The notes under the pieces were generated by a model, which ran no database searches, had not been told where the DNA came from, and saw only the letters and a list, made by a program, of their open reading frames with translations. DNA of 64,000 bases, taken from the NCBI GenBank assembly GCA_003342895.1, contig PTFA01000198.1, positions 1,015,905-1,079,904 on the forward strand, read 5' to 3'. The stretch's first letter is position 1; every line of letters begins with the position of its first letter. Below, piece by piece: positions 61,900 through 64,000 of this stretch. This DNA is from Casuarius casuarius (lineage: Eukaryota > Chordata > Aves > Casuariiformes > Casuariidae). Made by a program: the position numbers and the translations under genes.

Positions 61900-61915
61900 A
61901 ATAACTGCAGTTATT
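61900..61915. repeat. 16-bp perfect palindrome
   Basis: AATAACTGCAGTTATT is its own reverse complement. It lies in a complex, repeat-free block (about 61840-62000) that could be conserved non-coding DNA. Confidence 0.7.
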
Positions 61916-62572
61916 GAAGCTGCAGGAGGTACAATGGATATTTCAGCTGTAATGGGATGGGAATGCCCGTTCAAAGGTTCCCTTCAAGCTCTTTATAGCA
62001 GGCAAATCCTCAAAAGAAAACATACTTTGTTAACTTTCATTTGAATACATCCTGCTCCAGCCAGACAGCCCACTTAAAATGACACAGGGGTAGTAAATTG
62101 TTCTACTGATTGGTTAGCTGGAGTTTAACAGCTTGAGCTTATCAGGAAGGCGATAGGAACAAAAGTGCTGGGCATATCATCATTCAGACAAGACCCCCTT
62201 CCACTCTCCCTGAACCTCTGAGGTGAAGGCCTTTAATTCCTCTTTGCGGTAAAAGATGTGTCATGAAAACACTGGAAGATGGACAAAGGCCACCCAGAAG
62301 GGATCTTATTCGACCAGTCTTACATACAGCATCCCACAAGAAACTTTCTTAAAGCGAAGTATTTCAATAGCTGCATTTGTGTATGTGTCCGTGTTTTTCC
62401 AAGAATGTGTTTGCCTCAAAAAGTCCCTTATGAGGTAGAAACAACAGGAGATACAGTTCTCAAGATATTTCTGATATCTACCAACTGAAACATGATGAGA
62501 AGCCCAGACTTCCCATTATTTTGTTCTGAGAAATGGCACCCCAAGGCATTAAAATGCCCATGAAGTTATTGA

Positions 62573-62650
62573 GGGCCAGACTTTCACAAGCACTCAGCAC
62601 GCACTATTGAATGGAGATTCAAAAAATGTTCAGTTCCTGTTTTCTGGCCA
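62573..62650. repeat. Old palindromic repeat with GGCCAGA ends
   Basis: GGGCCAGA at 62573-62580 is inverted as TCTGGCCA at 62643-62650 (7 of 8 positions pair). The inner TTTCACAAGCACTCAGCAC matches the arm of a short palindromic repeat I associate with bird, turtle and crocodile DNA ('GGCCAGATTTTCA...GCTCAGCAC'). It is non-coding, and its family name is unknown to me. Confidence 0.55.
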
Positions 62651-63931
62651 ATCCATTTATGCTGCTGACTTCTGCCTCTGAAACCCCTCCAAATCTCAGT
62701 GGCTTATGCCCAGTAACATGCACATGCCATTAGCATTGTCCAATATCTACAAGCTGATCAGAAACAGTTGTAGGTTTTGGTTATTTCTGATTGATATCAT
62801 AGTCAACCTTTGAATAATTGCCTCTGAAGAAATAAGCAAATAACACACTTCCAGTCTAGCCAAGGGCATTTTGTCAATGCCAAAATCTCCATGATGTACA
62901 AGACTGTACAACAAACAAGGACAACACCTCAAAGGCAACTGTGATTGTTGCATGGAGGAGTAACAAAACTCAATTACCCAATTAAACTGTCTGCCAAGAG
63001 ACTGGGGGATTTGCTGTTCAAACATATATAAAATTAGACTAAATGGAAAGTGTAGAGGTGTAGTAAAACAGGATGGCCTTACAAGAAAACAAATTCCACA
63101 GATATCAGCTGCTAAGGCAGACCCGAAACTGAAGGGGCAAACGAGATCATAGGCTATGAAAGGGCTGGAGAGACAGACATTCAGTACATCTCAGTGTTGC
63201 TGTTCATTTAAGGTGTTGAAATAAAATACAGTATGAGAATCCACCAGTCACGTGTGAGTTCTCAGTGGCACTGGGTATGATGAAGTCAAAGATATGAGTA
63301 TCCTAGATCCTCTTAGGATGTTGTGGTAGTAGGTTCTTCTCATGACACCACTGATTTGAGCCTCAGAGAGAGAACCCATGCTCCAGAAGTTAAAATTAGG
63401 TGTAAATTTCCCCATTTAACCCAACTTCCTATATTTCTCTGGTTTGTTTTGTCACAATATTAAAATTGGAACTATAGCCCCCAGTGAAATCTGATGGTAA
63501 CAAATTCTCAGTTATAGAATTTCAGATTTATTTTTGCAACCTTCATACATAATGAGAGTGTCACTGAGAACTGAACTTCAACCACAGATCCTGGCTATAT
63601 AAATAAAACAAAACTTAGTCCTTAATTGGAGGTAGCGATTTTTCATCTATAAACTACTCAAGTCAAAATTTGTCTTCAGTTGTAAATCTGTTGTCTCAGT
63701 TTTAAAAAGAGGGCATCCCATGCACTTGTAAATGTCAAGTGCAATCCTGTTTTACTAAGTGCACAATTAATTGCTTAAGTGAACAAGAGGTAGAGTTACC
63801 ACTGATATTTACCAATGTTTTACTTAAATCTCATCAGAGAAGCAATGTAGCATGTACTGTATATTTTAGGCCAAGTAGCCTGATCTACAGCAGTGCATTG
63901 CTGTGGATACAGACAGTGACTTGGATCCTCA

Positions 63932-63949
63932 GGTCCTGTGTGCAGGACC
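63932..63949. repeat. Short perfect hairpin GGTCCTG-TGTG-CAGGACC
   Basis: A 7-bp perfect stem with a 4-nt loop. It overlaps the start of a possible old repeat fragment (CCAAATTCTGCAC followed by GAGTGTAAACACAGAGC) that runs off the end of the window. Confidence 0.6.
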
Positions 63950-64000
63950 AAATTCTGCACTACGGTGAGTGTAAACACAGAGCTACATCATGCACAGGGT

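Larger units (their letters stand above)
56835..63930. other. Non-coding stretch, no gene recognised
   Basis: Unique AT-rich sequence with frames of up to 92 codons (62747-63025 minus), none with a known domain. Donor-like CAGAG/GTAAGG occurs at 58350 and 60590 without a convincing partner acceptor. Two old palindromic repeats (58295, 62573) and a 16-bp palindrome (61900) are listed separately. Confidence 0.55.

Overview
The window looks like avian nuclear DNA: AT-rich, CpG-poor, unspliced vertebrate sequence. The strongest evidence is a 5'-truncated CR1 LINE at 47398-48510. It carries the bird-type CR1 3' end (a repeated ATTCTGTGA-like tail on the minus strand) and a recognisable but broken reverse transcriptase. 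Interspersed repeats are sparse: one clear CR1, one old CR1, three worn MIR SINEs and a few old short palindromic repeats of the kind seen in bird, turtle and crocodile DNA. That sparseness also fits a bird. The species and locus cannot be named from the sequence. No bacterial or phage signal (operons, ribosome sites, CRISPR) is present.

No protein-coding gene can be assigned. Every ATG-started open frame is 60-147 codons. The longest lie in the CR1 or have no recognisable domain, and their lengths are about what chance gives in 64 kb. No CpG-island promoter is visible. The window is best read as a gene desert or the inside of a very long intron. The best hint of a transcript is on the minus strand at 11544-11997: a strong 3' splice-site-like tract, a 73-codon open frame of coding-like composition, a stop, and an AATAAA 218 nt later followed by a T/G-rich stretch. 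The product is not recognised, and an in-frame stop just inside the supposed acceptor makes an exon fragment or decayed pseudogene equally possible.

Layout: 1-700 has a reverse MIR copy, a G-run with an undetermined base and a 24-nt A-run. 700-24960 is mostly unique sequence with the terminal-exon candidate, an ACAT microsatellite and a 12-bp duplication. 24960-30000 has a palindromic repeat, a possible solo LTR (26148-26595), two perfect 14-bp-arm hairpins embedded in AT-satellite (28435-29100) and an AC repeat. 30000-43000 is unique sequence with enhancer-like AT-rich blocks, a forward MIR copy and microsatellites. 43000-49000 holds the old CR1, a CTCF-like site, a palindromic repeat, a second possible LTR and the clear CR1. 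49000-64000 has a perfect 38-bp tandem duplication, a third MIR copy, an 11-nt purine minisatellite with an internal assembly gap (56671-56831) and three more old repeat pieces.

No novel defence, mobile or metabolic system was found. The items most worth following are the candidate terminal exon, the minisatellite that is stop-free in all three frames of one strand, and the possibly conserved regulatory blocks.
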